64,000 nt of DNA from Candidatus Fimivivens faecavium (GCA_018716105.1 DVKH01000025.1:27250-91249); one strand, 5' to 3'; shown: positions 29,646 to 37,934, counted from the stretch's first letter. Notes: generated by a model from the sequence alone, not told the origin. Numbers and translations: made by a program.

Positions 29646-30278
29646 TTAATTTATGTCATTTTCGATGGAAGAACGCCTCGCCCCTGGCCCCAGCTTTTCA
29701 GCAAAATCGCAGCGGAAAGCGCTGTGATCATCCGCGTCGGAGAGCGCAAGGCGCACGCCGTCCGCGCTTTCGAGTTCGCCCGTTACAGCGAGCACTGCGG
29801 CGAAAAGGAGCAGTTCCACGGTGTCAAAGCTTTCAGGCGGATGCAGCGGGATATCGCAGGGCGCGATCGAGTGATACTCCCCGGGAAGGCGGATGTTCCG
29901 CTGGAAGGATATGACGGCGCCGTCAGGGCCGAGGCTTGAAAAGGTGACGCTTTCTTTGGGGCCGGGGCCGCAGCCAATCACCTGGGAGACGGCAGGGGAG
30001 ACCCGTTCAAAAAGGGCGTATGGGGCGATTAAAACCGCGTTTTCCGGAAGACCTGGAAGCGTATGACAGTCCTCCGCAGCGACGACAATCGGCGTGCCGC
30101 CGCCGAGACGGCGGACGTTTTCGGCGTAGATCAAAATGCGGTCCGGCGGAAGACTGTCTTTGCAAAAGGAGAGATCGCTGCCAATCACAATGGCATCGGA
30201 CCTTTTGGCCCAGCGTTCGGCGAGGCGGAGGAAGATCCTTTTGCCTGCCGGGCTGGGCAGAATGACGATTTCTTTCAT
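29646..30278 (-). CDS. Conserved-looking hypothetical protein, 210 aa
   Basis: I do not recognise this protein. It starts KEIVILPSPAGKRIFLRLAERWAKRSDAIVIGSDLSFC and has alternating beta-strand and helix segments with SDAIVIGSDL and GTPIVVAAEDCHTL, suggesting an alpha/beta Rossmann-like fold. No signal peptide or membrane helix is evident. A GC-rich start and the absence of long overlapping frames support it as a real gene. It reads towards the SASP gene and away from trxA on the same strand, with no clear operon partner. A possible function in surface or spore biology would be a guess. Confidence 0.6.
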   Translation of the reverse strand: MKEIVILPSPAGKRIFLRLAERWAKRSDAIVIGSDLSFCKDSLPPDRILIYAENVRRLGGGTPIVVAAEDCHTLPGLPENAVLIAPYALFERVSPAVSQVIGCGPGPKESVTFSSLGPDGAVISFQRNIRLPGEYHSIAPCDIPLHPPESFDTVELLLFAAVLAVTGELESADGVRLALSDADDHSAFRCDFAEKLGPGARRSSIENDIN

Positions 30279-30335
30279 TATAAAACGCCCTTTGAAATCA
30301 ATTTGCTGAACATAGTATGTCCAGAAAACGAAGTA

Positions 30336-30374
30336 AAACGAACAGCCGGCGCCCCATGATCGGGGCGCCGGCTG
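30336..30374 (-). terminator. Terminator of trxA
   Basis: AGCCGGCGCCCC and GGGGCGCCGGCT form a perfect 12-bp stem with a 6-base loop, followed on the reverse strand by a T-rich tail. Confidence 0.8.
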
Positions 30375-30387
30375 GATGCTGGCATGG

Positions 30388-30699
30388 TTATTTGAGCAGA
30401 TCGAGGAGTTTCCGCTTGGGAACGGCGCCGACCGAGCGCTCGACTTCCTTGCCGTCCTTGAAGACGATCACAGTTGGGATGGTCATCACGCCGTACCGCT
30501 CCGCAAGGGCGGGATGTTCGTCGATGTCGACCTTGCCGACGACGACGGAACCGTCGAGCTCGTCCGCAATTTCATCGATGACCGGCCCAAGCATTTTGCA
30601 GGGCCCGCACCAGGGAGCCCAGAAATCCACCATTGCGGTGATCCCGGAGGCGAGGGCGCCGGAATCAAAATTGCTGTCGTCAAAATGAATCAGAGACAT
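30388..30699 (-). CDS. trxA: Thioredoxin
   Basis: A 103-aa thioredoxin, the cytoplasmic disulfide reductant. The redox site is FWAPWCGPCKM, with cysteines at 31 and 34, and the conserved cis-proline lies in MTIPTVIVFKDG. The complete fold is present (VGKVDIDEHPALAERYGV, then GAVPKRKLLDLL). AAGGTGAAAAAAT precedes the ATG. There is no thioredoxin reductase in the window. Confidence 0.96.
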   Translation of the reverse strand: MSLIHFDDSNFDSGALASGITAMVDFWAPWCGPCKMLGPVIDEIADELDGSVVVGKVDIDEHPALAERYGVMTIPTVIVFKDGKEVERSVGAVPKRKLLDLLK

Positions 30700-30893
30700 A
30701 TTTTTTCACCTTCATTTCGTTTTGTCATGGGCGGGAATTGTTGCTGCCCGGAAAAAGCCCATGCGGTTGTCTTTTGAGGCCCTTTGCCCCGTGAATTGGA
30801 GCAAAGGGATAATGGCGGCCGCTTCTGTGCAGGATAATCCCTGCGGCAAGCCTGTTTTCTTTTTTATTATAACACGGGAAGCCCAGAAAACTA

Positions 30894-30921
30894 TTGACAA
30901 AATGAAAAAAGAAGGTATAAT
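30894..30921 (+). promoter_or_regulatory. Promoter of tRNA-Gln
   Basis: TTGACA and TATAAT, both perfect, are 16 bases apart and end 20 bases before the mature tRNA. Confidence 0.85.
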
Positions 30922-30940
30922 AAATATTGCTGTTACGCAC

Positions 30941-31014
30941 TGCCGAATTGTGTAAAGGTAGCACGACAGACTCTGACTCTGTTTGTCTGGGTTCGAATCC
31001 TAGTTCGGCAACCA
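30941..31014 (+). tRNA. tRNA-Gln (anticodon CTG)
   Basis: The acceptor strands TGCCGAA and TTCGGCA pair perfectly, followed by an encoded ACCA end. The D arm has GTGT..GCAC, the anticodon stem ACAGA/TCTGT encloses loop CTCTGAC with anticodon CTG, and the T arm has GGTTCGAATCC. It reads CAG glutamine codons. It has its own promoter and terminator. Confidence 0.95.
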
Positions 31015-31058
31015 AAGCGCCCGGCGTTTCCTGTTTGTGGAACGCCGGGCGCTTTTTT
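31015..31058 (+). terminator. Terminator of tRNA-Gln
   Basis: AAGCGCCCGGCGTT and AACGCCGGGCGCTT form a 14-bp stem followed by a run of T. Confidence 0.9.
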
Positions 31059-31396
31059 GCCGGAAGGGAGGCTAACCGCCCATCCCGTTTTTAAAATCGA
31101 TCGACGGCTTTGTCCCCGCTTTGGAGGAAGGGATCCTCAGCCCGCCGCCGGTTTTTTCCAAAACCGTCAGCATCGCAAGCCGCAGCCCGGGGCCCTGATT
31201 TCCAGGGGCCGTCCAGATCTTTCTCTTTAAACGTATATGGCGGTTCCGGCAGCATGAAATAACCACTTTATGGAGCGTATCCTTTTTGGCATACAGAAGT
31301 TGGAATGAGCAGTTTATGCTGCATTTCCTTCCGCAATCTCCATTTCGCCCCCGCTTAGGTTTGGATTTTTCAGCCAATTTCGGTTTTGCATATGAT
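31059..31396. other. Gap between tRNA-Gln and dinB; doubtful reverse-strand frame
   Basis: A reverse-strand frame of up to 111 codons (31072-31407) overlaps the end of dinB. Its last part is compositionally plausible (GPGLRLAMLTVLEKTGGGLR), but it lacks a ribosome site, has a basic, cysteine-scattered first half and matches nothing I know. I see no RNA gene or repeat here. Confidence 0.2.
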
Positions 31397-32599
31397 TTAA
31401 ATCCCAAGATCGTTTTTCAGAATAGACGCGGGCTTTAATGCGCCGTTTCCGTATTTCAAACGGAGTTGGTCGAGCGTGGAATCGAGCGCTTCTAATTTTG
31501 ACTCGTCTTTGGCTTCGGAAAACAGGTCGAGCTGGACCGCGGCGTCTTCCGGCACGAGGCCGATTGCCGTGACTGAGATCAGGCGGATCGGCTTGCCGGT
31601 CTTCCAGTTCTGGGCTATCAGCACCATCGCCGTTTCAAACAGATCCCGGTTCAGGTGAGTCGGGCGGGAAAAACGGGTCTGGCGGTCGATCATCCGGAAA
31701 TCCGGATCCTTGATCTGAACCTGTACGCCGAGGCATTTGAGGCGGCGCTTTCGAAGCCGCGCGCCGACCGTTTCCGCCAGCGGGAGGACCCCGGCGCGGA
31801 TGTCCTCGAGCGTGACGAGGTTGCGCCGGTAGGTGAGGCTGTTTCCGATGGATTTGGCCTCCTCCCGGTTGTCCGGTCCCCGGACTGGTTCCGCGTCCAG
31901 CCCGTGGACATAGCGGTATAGGGTGGCCCCCTGTTTCCCTAGTAAAGACCGGAGCGCCGCTTCGCTCATCGCGGCGAGATCGCCGAGCGTCTCCACCCCG
32001 ACGTCCCGCAGGCGGCCGGCGGTTGCCGAGCCGACCGACATCAGCGCGGTGATGGCCAGGGGATAGAGGATTTGGGGATAGTTATCCCGGCTGATCACCG
32101 TGGTCGCGTCCGGCTTTTTGTAGTCGGAGCCGAGTTTTGCGAAGATTTTGCAGAAGGAGACGCCGGCCGACGCCGTGAGGCCCAGTTCTTCTTTGACCTC
32201 CCGGCGGATGCGGTCGGCGATTGTTTTCCCTTCGCCGAACAGCGCACGGCTCCCGGTCACGTCGAGATAGGATTCGTCGATGCTCGCGGCCTCCACCAGA
32301 TCGGTGTAACGCTGGTATATCTGGTTTGCCATTTTAGAATACTGAAAGTAAAGTTCGCGGTGCGGCGGCAGGAGGAGAAGGCCGGGGCATTTCCGCTGCG
32401 CCTGCCAGACCGGCTCGGCGGTCTGTACGCCGCATCGCTTTGCAAGTTCGTTTTTGGCGAGAATAATCCCGTGCCTGCTCTCCACGTCGCCGCAGACGGC
32501 CATCGGCCGGGTGAGCGCCTCCGGGTGGGAGAGCGTCTCGACCGAGGCGTAAAATGCGTTCATATCCACATGAAGAATCGTCCGATCCAGCTCCCACAC
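31397..32599 (-). CDS. dinB: DNA polymerase IV (Y-family, translesion)
   Basis: A 400-aa Y-family polymerase that copies past damaged bases and lacks proofreading. The catalytic palm has ILHVDMNAFYASVE and the acidic pair in SIDESYLDVTGS; the finger and thumb have GVSFCKIFAKLGSDYKKPD and the helix-hairpin-helix LMSVGSATAGRLRDVGVETLGDLA. A little-finger domain follows. The GTG start at 32599 is poorly supported by a ribosome site, since the GGAG lies immediately before it; the N-terminus could be a few residues shorter. The very C-terminus does not end in an obvious beta-clamp motif, though QLDLFSE near the end resembles one (QxxLF). No LexA box was seen upstream. Confidence 0.94.
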   Translation of the reverse strand: MWELDRTILHVDMNAFYASVETLSHPEALTRPMAVCGDVESRHGIILAKNELAKRCGVQTAEPVWQAQRKCPGLLLLPPHRELYFQYSKMANQIYQRYTDLVEAASIDESYLDVTGSRALFGEGKTIADRIRREVKEELGLTASAGVSFCKIFAKLGSDYKKPDATTVISRDNYPQILYPLAITALMSVGSATAGRLRDVGVETLGDLAAMSEAALRSLLGKQGATLYRYVHGLDAEPVRGPDNREEAKSIGNSLTYRRNLVTLEDIRAGVLPLAETVGARLRKRRLKCLGVQVQIKDPDFRMIDRQTRFSRPTHLNRDLFETAMVLIAQNWKTGKPIRLISVTAIGLVPEDAAVQLDLFSEAKDESKLEALDSTLDQLRLKYGNGALKPASILKNDLGI

Positions 32600-33070
32600 C
32601 TCCGCCGTTTTTTATATTAGTATATCTTCAATTCGTAAAAAAGGAAAGTGGGGGTTGGGCTTTGCGCCCAATCACGGTATCATAACCGCAGTGAATTGGG
32701 CAAAGCCCAATTCGCCCTGCTGATGGCGGGGCCAGCGCGGCAGACGCCGCGCGCTGCGCTTGTGATGCCGGAACCACCCGGCTGCGGCCGGGTTTTGCCG
32801 CTGGCGCGGCGGGGAAACCGCTATCGCGGTTTCCTGATATGGTATCATAACCGCAGTGAATTGGGCCTGGGGCCGCCGTTCCCAGCGTATCTGTTTTAGG
32901 ACGGTTCGGGTCCGCGCGGGATCTGTTAAGCGCTGCCTTCGATTGTTGGATCGTCCGCGCCGCCGCCGGGAGCGCTGGCGGTCTTCAAAGGGCGAGGGAT
33001 ATCTGCACTCTGCTTGATGCGGCGGGAGCGGGGCCGCAAACAATTGGTTTGGAAAGGACCACGAATAAAC
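32600..33070. repeat. Non-coding spacer with a 26-bp direct repeat and hairpins
   Basis: The sequence from GGTATCATAACCGCAG to GAATTGGGC occurs identically at 32676-32701 and 32841-32866, 165 bases apart. Between them lie several GC-rich inverted repeats (for example GGGCAAAGCCC and GCGCGGC/GCCGCGC). No convincing gene is present. The layout resembles a small palindromic interspersed element or two nested copies of one; no transposase is present. The last 60 bases, with GGAAAGGA, lead into the MATE gene. Confidence 0.6.
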
Positions 33071-34432
33071 ATGCTGTTTCGCAGGAGAAGAGCTGATCTG
33101 ATCGCCGACCCGCCGGGGAGGGCGCTGCTGCTGTTTGCATTTCCGATCTTTTTGGGGAACCTGTTCCAGCAGTTTTATAATATGGTGGATTCCATCACGG
33201 TCGGCAAGTTTGTCAGCCAAGCTGCGCTTGCGTCGGTCGGGGCTTCTTATGCGATTACCAACGTTTTCATCGCCGTGGCGATCGGCGGCGGCATCGGGAG
33301 CGCGGTGATAATTTCGCAGTATTTTGGCGCGGGACAGATTGGGAAGATGAAAACTTCGGTCTATACGGCGCTGCTGAATTTTCTTGTAGTGGGGGTGGCG
33401 CTCGGCGCGATCGGGATGATCTGCTGCCCGCGGCTGCTCGCAGCGCTTCATACGCCGGCAGCGGTTTTTCACGACGCTGAGGTTTATCTCCGAATCTATT
33501 TCTGGGGACTGCCGTTTCTGTTCCTTTACAATGTGGAGTCGGCAATTTTCAATTCGCTTGGCGATTCAGAGACGCCGCTGATGCTGCTGATCTTTTCTTC
33601 GCTGCTTAATATTGGCCTGGACCTGTTGTTTGTGGTTGCATTCGGCCTTGGCGTCGCGGGCGTCGCGGTTGCTACGCTGATTGCCCAGGGGCTTTCGGCG
33701 GTTCTTTCGTTTGCGGTTTTGTTGAAAAAGCTGCGCGGTTTTTCCCCGGATGCGGTTCTGGCGTCTATTTACTCGGGTGGGATTTCACTGCGGATGCTGG
33801 CGGTCGCTGTGCCGTCCGTCATCCAGCAGGCGATTGTCAACGTCGGAATGCTTTTGGTGCAGTCGGTGGTCAACTCGTTCGGCGAAGAGGCGCTGGCGGG
33901 ATACTCGGCTGGAATGCGGTATGAGGCGATTGGGATTGTGCCGATGAACGCGGTCGGCAACGCGGTTTCCACCTTTACGGCCCAGAACATCGGGGCGGGT
34001 AATCTTCAGCGCGTGAAAGAGGGATACCGCGCGAGCTACCGGATTCTCTTCTGCTGCGCCGCGGCAATCTGCGCTGCCTATCAGCTATTCGCGGCGCCGC
34101 TCCTTTCCGCGTTTCTCGATGCGGACGCGGGAAGCGCGGCATTTGCAACCGGTTTGGAATATCTTCGGTTTATCTCCTTTTTCTTTGTACTGATCGGTCT
34201 TAAAATGGCGACCGACGGCCTTCTGCGGGGAGCGGGGGACGTGGGGGTGTTTACAATTGCCAATCTGGTTAACCTTGGGATCCGCGTATGGTTTGCGTTT
34301 CGGTTTGCGCCGCTGTTGGGGATAAAGGCCGTTTGGATCGCGGTCCCGGTTGGCTGGGCAGCGAACTATTTGATTTCGTTCTGCTGGGTATTAACAGGCC
34401 GTTGGAGCCGGAAGAGGGTGATTGGAAAATAA
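33071..34432 (+). CDS. MATE-family transporter, second copy
   Basis: A 453-aa pump of the MATE superfamily with the start RALLLFAFPIFLGNLFQQFYNMVDSITVGKFVS, which differs from the 27-kb paralogue and resembles the NorM/DinF-like clostridial branch. About twelve membrane segments are present; the second half repeats the motif with SVIQQAIVNVGMLLVQSVVNSFG. It probably exports cationic compounds or a metabolite with sodium or protons. The ATG at 33071 has GGAAAGGA 13 bases upstream; the frame stays open to 33014 but without a better start. It has no adjacent regulator, unlike the other copy. Confidence 0.92.
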   Translation: MLFRRRRADLIADPPGRALLLFAFPIFLGNLFQQFYNMVDSITVGKFVSQAALASVGASYAITNVFIAVAIGGGIGSAVIISQYFGAGQIGKMKTSVYTALLNFLVVGVALGAIGMICCPRLLAALHTPAAVFHDAEVYLRIYFWGLPFLFLYNVESAIFNSLGDSETPLMLLIFSSLLNIGLDLLFVVAFGLGVAGVAVATLIAQGLSAVLSFAVLLKKLRGFSPDAVLASIYSGGISLRMLAVAVPSVIQQAIVNVGMLLVQSVVNSFGEEALAGYSAGMRYEAIGIVPMNAVGNAVSTFTAQNIGAGNLQRVKEGYRASYRILFCCAAAICAAYQLFAAPLLSAFLDADAGSAAFATGLEYLRFISFFFVLIGLKMATDGLLRGAGDVGVFTIANLVNLGIRVWFAFRFAPLLGIKAVWIAVPVGWAANYLISFCWVLTGRWSRKRVIGK

Positions 34433-34513
34433 AAATGGGAGAGGCGATAGAAACATGGCTCCGGCCGTTGTCTGCTCGCCGGCATCGGGGAGACGGCGAA
34501 AAAAGGGAAACGT

Positions 34514-34717
34514 ATGAGAAAGAAAAAAGATCGCTGCGGCTTTGCTGATGATGCTCCTCAGCGGATGCGGGGGCGCGCCGTCCAACGGAAGCGGAGTGCA
34601 GGAAAGCTCCGCGCCTTCGCATGCGAACCGGCTCAGACGCCTGACGCTTCAGCGCCGTCGGAGAGCGAAGCCCAATCCGGCGGAACGCTTATTGGGAACT
34701 GGGAAACGACTGATTAA
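34514..34717 (+). pseudogene. Frameshifted lipoprotein relic
   Basis: An ATG with AAAGGGAAA upstream opens MRKKKDRC, but a one-base shift in the following A tract (34519-34526) would give MRKKKIAAALLMMLLSGCGG, a perfect lipoprotein signal with lipobox LSGC. The tail then reads best in yet another frame (ACEPAQTPDASAPSESEAQ, followed by SGGTLIGNWETTD), so at least two frameshifts separate signal, linker and domain. The original was a secreted lipoprotein whose domain began GNWETTD; I cannot name it. Homopolymer sequencing errors are an alternative explanation. Confidence 0.6.
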
Positions 34718-35083
34718 AGGAGAAATACCAGCAGGCCGGCTGCCGCAAGGCGCCGGAATATGAGAACATCGGCATCGGTTATTCTCTCGATGGGAACGAA
34801 ACGCCCGGGACGCTTTTATCCCATAAGGCGGGAAAACCGGCCTTGGCCCCAACCTGATTTTGGGCGTCAGCCACGGGGTGTCGGTTACCGTCACTTTTCA
34901 GGAGTTTCAAAGCGCTTCGCAGGCGCTGGAAGCTTATGCGGGTCCGTTTGAGGAAATGCTGGACTCCGATCGCATGTACCAGAACGTCAAGGCGTGGCGG
35001 AACTCGAAGACTGCTATGCGCTTGGCATCCCGGATTTCGGCGCTGAAATCGACTGGATTTCCGAAACGGCGCTTGACCTCTGA
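34718..35083 (+). pseudogene. Continuation of the broken lipoprotein gene
   Basis: Coding-like segments continue in three different frames: ENIGIGYSLDGNETPGTLL, then GLGPNLILGVSHGVSVTVTF and on to FEEMLDSDRMYQN, then VAELEDCYALGIPDFGAEID through to a TGA at about 35083. Each reads well only until the next frame change. Together with the preceding relic they look like one gene of roughly 190 codons with several indels, or two adjacent decayed genes. A strong terminator follows, suggesting it was once a complete unit. Confidence 0.55.
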
Positions 35084-35088
35084 GCGTT

Positions 35089-35121
35089 AAAAAAGGATGG
35101 GCCGGCCGGCCCATCCTTTTT
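35089..35121. terminator. Bidirectional terminator
   Basis: AAAAAAGGATGGGCC, a GGCC core and GGCCCATCCTTTTTT form a perfect symmetric stem between the convergent relic and the reverse-strand lipoprotein gene. Confidence 0.9.
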
Positions 35122-35134
35122 TAACTTTGAGCAA

Positions 35135-35637
35135 TTACTTGATTTCGAAAAAGACAAAGAAAACGTCGCCTTCCGACGATCCTCAAAGATCTCAAGGTAG
35201 CTGATTGAAAATTCGGTCGATCCTTCCGGAACCTCGTATACGCAGTGATACTCCCTGCTCTCGGCGCGGCCGAGCTCAAATTCGAGCGGGATCATGGTGT
35301 CGTCGATTGGGTCTATGGCGTAACCAAAGTCCATGTCGCCATCGCCCCATTGAATCTGGAAATCATCGACATACATCGGGATGGTTTCACCGAAAACATT
35401 TTTCATATCCACAACCGCGTCGAGAAGGACATAGCCCTCTTTCGGCTGATAGCCGGCGTATTCGTCCACAAACTGTGCGGATTTCACAGTAAAAGTGAAG
35501 AAGCTGTTCTCCATTGTGTCGCCGATACGGCCCTCCGCATATCCGTCAACCGCTTTGATGGTCTGCACGCTATTGCATCCTGACAAAGCCAGTGCCACGC
35601 AGAGAATAATAGCTGCAATCGAAAATACTTTATTCAT
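35135..35637 (-). pseudogene. Lipoprotein (DUF4352-like) with a C-terminal frameshift
   Basis: The N-terminus MNKVFSIAAIILCVALALSGC is a clear lipoprotein signal. The mature part (SFFTFTVKSAQFVDEYAGYQ, then VLLDAVVDMKNVFGE and EFSISYLEIFED) has the immunoglobulin-like pattern of DUF4352/TelA-type surface lipoproteins. After EIFED (around 35176-35182) the open frame drifts into a basic tail and runs on to 35014. A one-base shift restores SSEGDVFFVFFEIK and a stop at 35135, just before the terminator. I therefore call a single frameshift, real or a sequencing error. Function of the family is unknown. Confidence 0.7.
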
Positions 35638-35823
35638 CTTTTTCCTCCCAAATCATGTATTTCGCTTTTGAGTTTACCATATCCTATTTTGAAATACTAT
35701 GTTGAAATCATAACAATATGTTTACAGAATCGCCCAATTTGTAAGTATTTATGCTTATTTCACAATGGGACTCGTGGAATTCACAGTGATTGACTGGGAT
35801 TCGCTGTTTTTTTCAATCCGATA

Positions 35824-35852
35824 TTGACAAGAAGCGAGTTTTTCGTTATACT
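35824..35852 (+). promoter_or_regulatory. Promoter of tRNA-Pro
   Basis: TTGACA and TATACT are 17 bases apart, ending 12 bases before the mature tRNA. The rest of 35638-35823 is AT-rich with no gene. Confidence 0.8.
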
Positions 35853-35863
35853 GGAAAAGCTGC

Positions 35864-35940
35864 CGGGGTATAGCGCAGTTTGGTAGCGCGCTTGGTTCGG
35901 GACCAAGAGGCCGGGAGTTCGAGTCTCCCTACTCCGACCA
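35864..35940 (+). tRNA. tRNA-Pro (anticodon CGG)
   Basis: The acceptor strands CGGGGTA and TACTCCG pair (one G-T), followed by an encoded ACCA. The D loop has AGTTTGGTAGC, the anticodon stem CTTGG/CCAAG encloses TTCGGGA with anticodon CGG, and the T arm has GAGTTCGAGTCTC. It reads CCG proline codons, which suits a GC-rich genome. Confidence 0.95.
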
Positions 35941-35995
35941 AAAACCAGACGCTCAAGTTGGATGTATTTTCAGCTTGAGCGTCTGGTTTTTTCTT
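35941..35995 (+). terminator. Terminator of tRNA-Pro
   Basis: AACCAGACGCTCAAG and CTTGAGCGTCTGGTT form a 15-bp stem with a T run behind it. Confidence 0.9.
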
Positions 35996-36263
35996 AGGGC
36001 GCCGCCCCCTCTTGACGTCGGATTGCCTTGCTTTCCACTCGGCAATCTTCCTGTCACGCCCGAAGGGGAAAGCGGCAGAAGCCATTCGGCCTGCCGCTGG
36101 ATCTGTCCTGGGCATGAGGCATCTTTTCATTCCGCAAAGGCTCCTGACAATCTCGATGCCGTGATCGTGAATCAGGTGTTCCTATGCCGAAATTGTGCGC
36201 CAACTTTTAAAAGCCTGTTCGGATATGCACAATACAGTCCGGAGACAAGATATCACCTAAAAC
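35996..36263. other. Gap with no recognisable gene
   Basis: The frames here are short or antisense to the tRNA. Nothing but unstructured DNA is evident. Confidence 0.4.
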
Positions 36264-36290
36264 AAAAGCCGTCCCGGAAGACGGCTTGAA
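36264..36290 (-). terminator. Terminator of the nuclease-like gene
   Basis: AAGCCGTC and GACGGCTT pair around a short loop; on the reverse strand TTTTGTTTT follows. Confidence 0.65.
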
Positions 36291-36293
36291 CGA

Positions 36294-37460
36294 TTAAACT
36301 GGCATTGGGAGGCGCTTGGGGAACCGTCTCCGAATCTCTATGGTATAAACGGGGACATGATTGCACTCGTATGGAACCGGTTCAACCGAATACCTCTGGC
36401 AGACGGACACAAGATACGGCTTATAGTTTTCAAGCTCAAACCAATTTGAAACCCGTCTTCTGATCTCCTGCTTGTTGGCATCGGGCAACACGAGGGTTTT
36501 GCTGACGGAGTTCGATGCGATCCGGCAAATCCATTGGCGGGTATTGCCTTTGTAGTTCACAGCGATATAATTTTGCGCTTTTTTACAGACTAAGTCAGCT
36601 TTATCTAAAGAGGGGGATAAAAGCTCGCAGATTTTTTGATAGGCCGCCTTCTCGCTCTCGGTCAAAACCATTGGTTTCGCTTCGGGTATTTCCGGAGCAG
36701 CAGGCGGATCGACCTTTGACGGCTGTTCTGATTGAGCCGGGGCCGTGGGCTGATTCAGGGCAGATATAATGCGCGTGTTCATAGCTTCGCTGAAATACTC
36801 TTCAAATGCCTGCTTCAGGATGGGCCGGAATTTTGAAACGACAGCCTGCGTTCTTGTCCCGGAGTAGACGTTTTGAAGAAAAAAACGTACCATTTCGTCT
36901 GATGGCTCTTCTTCAAATTCTCTTGCAATCATGCTTTTAAAGTCGGTCTTATATTTCAGCAGCGAAGCAGAGGCCGAAACCGCGGACACGTCAAAATTCG
37001 CCTTTTGAAACTTGCTTAATTCTTCGATCTGCGAATTCTTGAGGTTGAGCAAATCGACTTGCAAAAACGGCGTGGAATCCATTTTATTTGTCTCATCAAG
37101 ATCGGTATAAAAGCGATACTGGATGCCGTTTGTCAGAATTGCAAACTTAGCTTTCGTCGTGACGAAATACCGAAACAACTGCGAATCCTGTTTCCCCAGT
37201 TTTTTATTGACCGCCTTAGCTTCTACGAGGATCACGGGCAACCCATTTTGCAGGATCGCGTAATCAACTTTTTCGCCTTTTTTAATCCCAACGTCGGCGA
37301 CAAACTCCGGAACAAATTCGAGCGGGTTAAAGACGTCGTATCCCAGTAGCGTAAAAAACGGCATAATAAGGGACGTCTTTGTCGCCTCTTCGGTGGCGAT
37401 GGAATCTTTTAGTGAGCTGACCCGACCCGCGAAATCAAGCAAATCTTTTTGAAAGTCCAT
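36294..37460 (-). CDS. Orphan PD-(D/E)XK protein with HsdR-type N-terminal domain
   Basis: A 388-aa protein. Residues about 25-150 match the type I restriction HsdR_N/DUF4268-like nuclease fold: TKTSLIMPFFTLLGYDVFNP, then EKVDYAILQNGLPVILVEAKA, with D66 and E80-A-K82 as the catalytic PD-(D/E)XK residues, and FRYFVTTKAKFAILTNGIQYRFYTD. There is no helicase domain. The C-terminal 110 residues (AQNYIAVNYKGNTRQWICRI, then KTLVLPD) resemble the DNA- or RNA-contacting domain found in some such standalone proteins. No methylase or specificity gene is adjacent. GC is visibly lower than in its neighbours, suggesting transfer. I took the ATG at 37460 with GGGGTG upstream, rather than the longer 37523 frame. 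Confidence 0.8.
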   Translation of the reverse strand: MDFQKDLLDFAGRVSSLKDSIATEEATKTSLIMPFFTLLGYDVFNPLEFVPEFVADVGIKKGEKVDYAILQNGLPVILVEAKAVNKKLGKQDSQLFRYFVTTKAKFAILTNGIQYRFYTDLDETNKMDSTPFLQVDLLNLKNSQIEELSKFQKANFDVSAVSASASLLKYKTDFKSMIAREFEEEPSDEMVRFFLQNVYSGTRTQAVVSKFRPILKQAFEEYFSEAMNTRIISALNQPTAPAQSEQPSKVDPPAAPEIPEAKPMVLTESEKAAYQKICELLSPSLDKADLVCKKAQNYIAVNYKGNTRQWICRIASNSVSKTLVLPDANKQEIRRRVSNWFELENYKPYLVSVCQRYSVEPVPYECNHVPVYTIEIRRRFPKRLPMPV

Positions 37461-37888
37461 GTGAGCACCCCGCTTGGCATATTTTGCTATTATGTTATCA
37501 TAGCTCACAAAAAATGACAACACAGAATTCGTCTTTTAGTGAAAAAGGAGCCTGGAGGGCAAAAAATAACGCAAAATAAGCGCGTCCGTGTCTGGTACAA
37601 GCGAGAGAGCGCATCCCATCCCTTGTCTACCAACAATATGCCGCGGCGGCGCGGATAAGTCAGGGAGGGATCGGCGATGAGCACCCTAACAAATTACACC
37701 AGCTGTTCGGCGCCGGAGCCTGGCCGGAGGAGCGCAGAGCCAAGGATGAATCGGCGCTGCCGTGTCGGGTCAGCCGTCAGAAGCCAGGGGAGGCGCAGTA
37801 ATGGTCAACCAGAACCCGCCGGGCCGTCTCCGGATGACGGGGCATGGGGCTGCTCCGCCATTTGATCCGAAGCAGCCTTTGCGGTTGA
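37461..37888. other. Gap with two doubtful forward frames
   Basis: A forward ATG at 37677 has a good AGGGAGGG site 7 bases upstream but encodes an arginine- and proline-rich 62-codon frame. Another frame, ending TAA at 37799-37801, reads plausibly over about 70 codons (SLVYQQYAAAARISQGGIGD, then HPNKLHQLFGAGAWPEERRA) but has no ATG, GTG or TTG start. They could be parts of one frameshifted gene. I cannot assign either. Confidence 0.3.
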
Positions 37889-37925
37889 CCAGGATCATTC
37901 GGAACCCAGGGGTTCCGAATGATCC
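37889..37925 (-). terminator. Hairpin downstream of the collagen-like gene
   Basis: AGGATCATTCGGAACCC and GGGTTCCGAATGATCCT are perfect 17-base complements with a one-base or two-base loop. There is no T tract, so it may act as a stabiliser or a weak terminator. Confidence 0.65.
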
Positions 37926-37934
37926 TGCCGTTGG

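Noticed and set aside
30725..31015. Reverse-strand frame of 96 codons across tRNA-Gln
   Set aside because: Its first part (ELGFEPRQTESESVVLPLHN) is the familiar antisense translation of a tRNA; the forward strand has a complete tRNA with promoter and terminator.
31072..31407. Reverse-strand gene after dinB
   Set aside because: No ribosome site, overlaps dinB, and composition of the first half is atypical.
35846..36130. Reverse-strand frame of 94 codons across tRNA-Pro
   Set aside because: It ends in GRLELPASWSRTKRATKLRY, the usual antisense product of a proline tRNA, not a gene.
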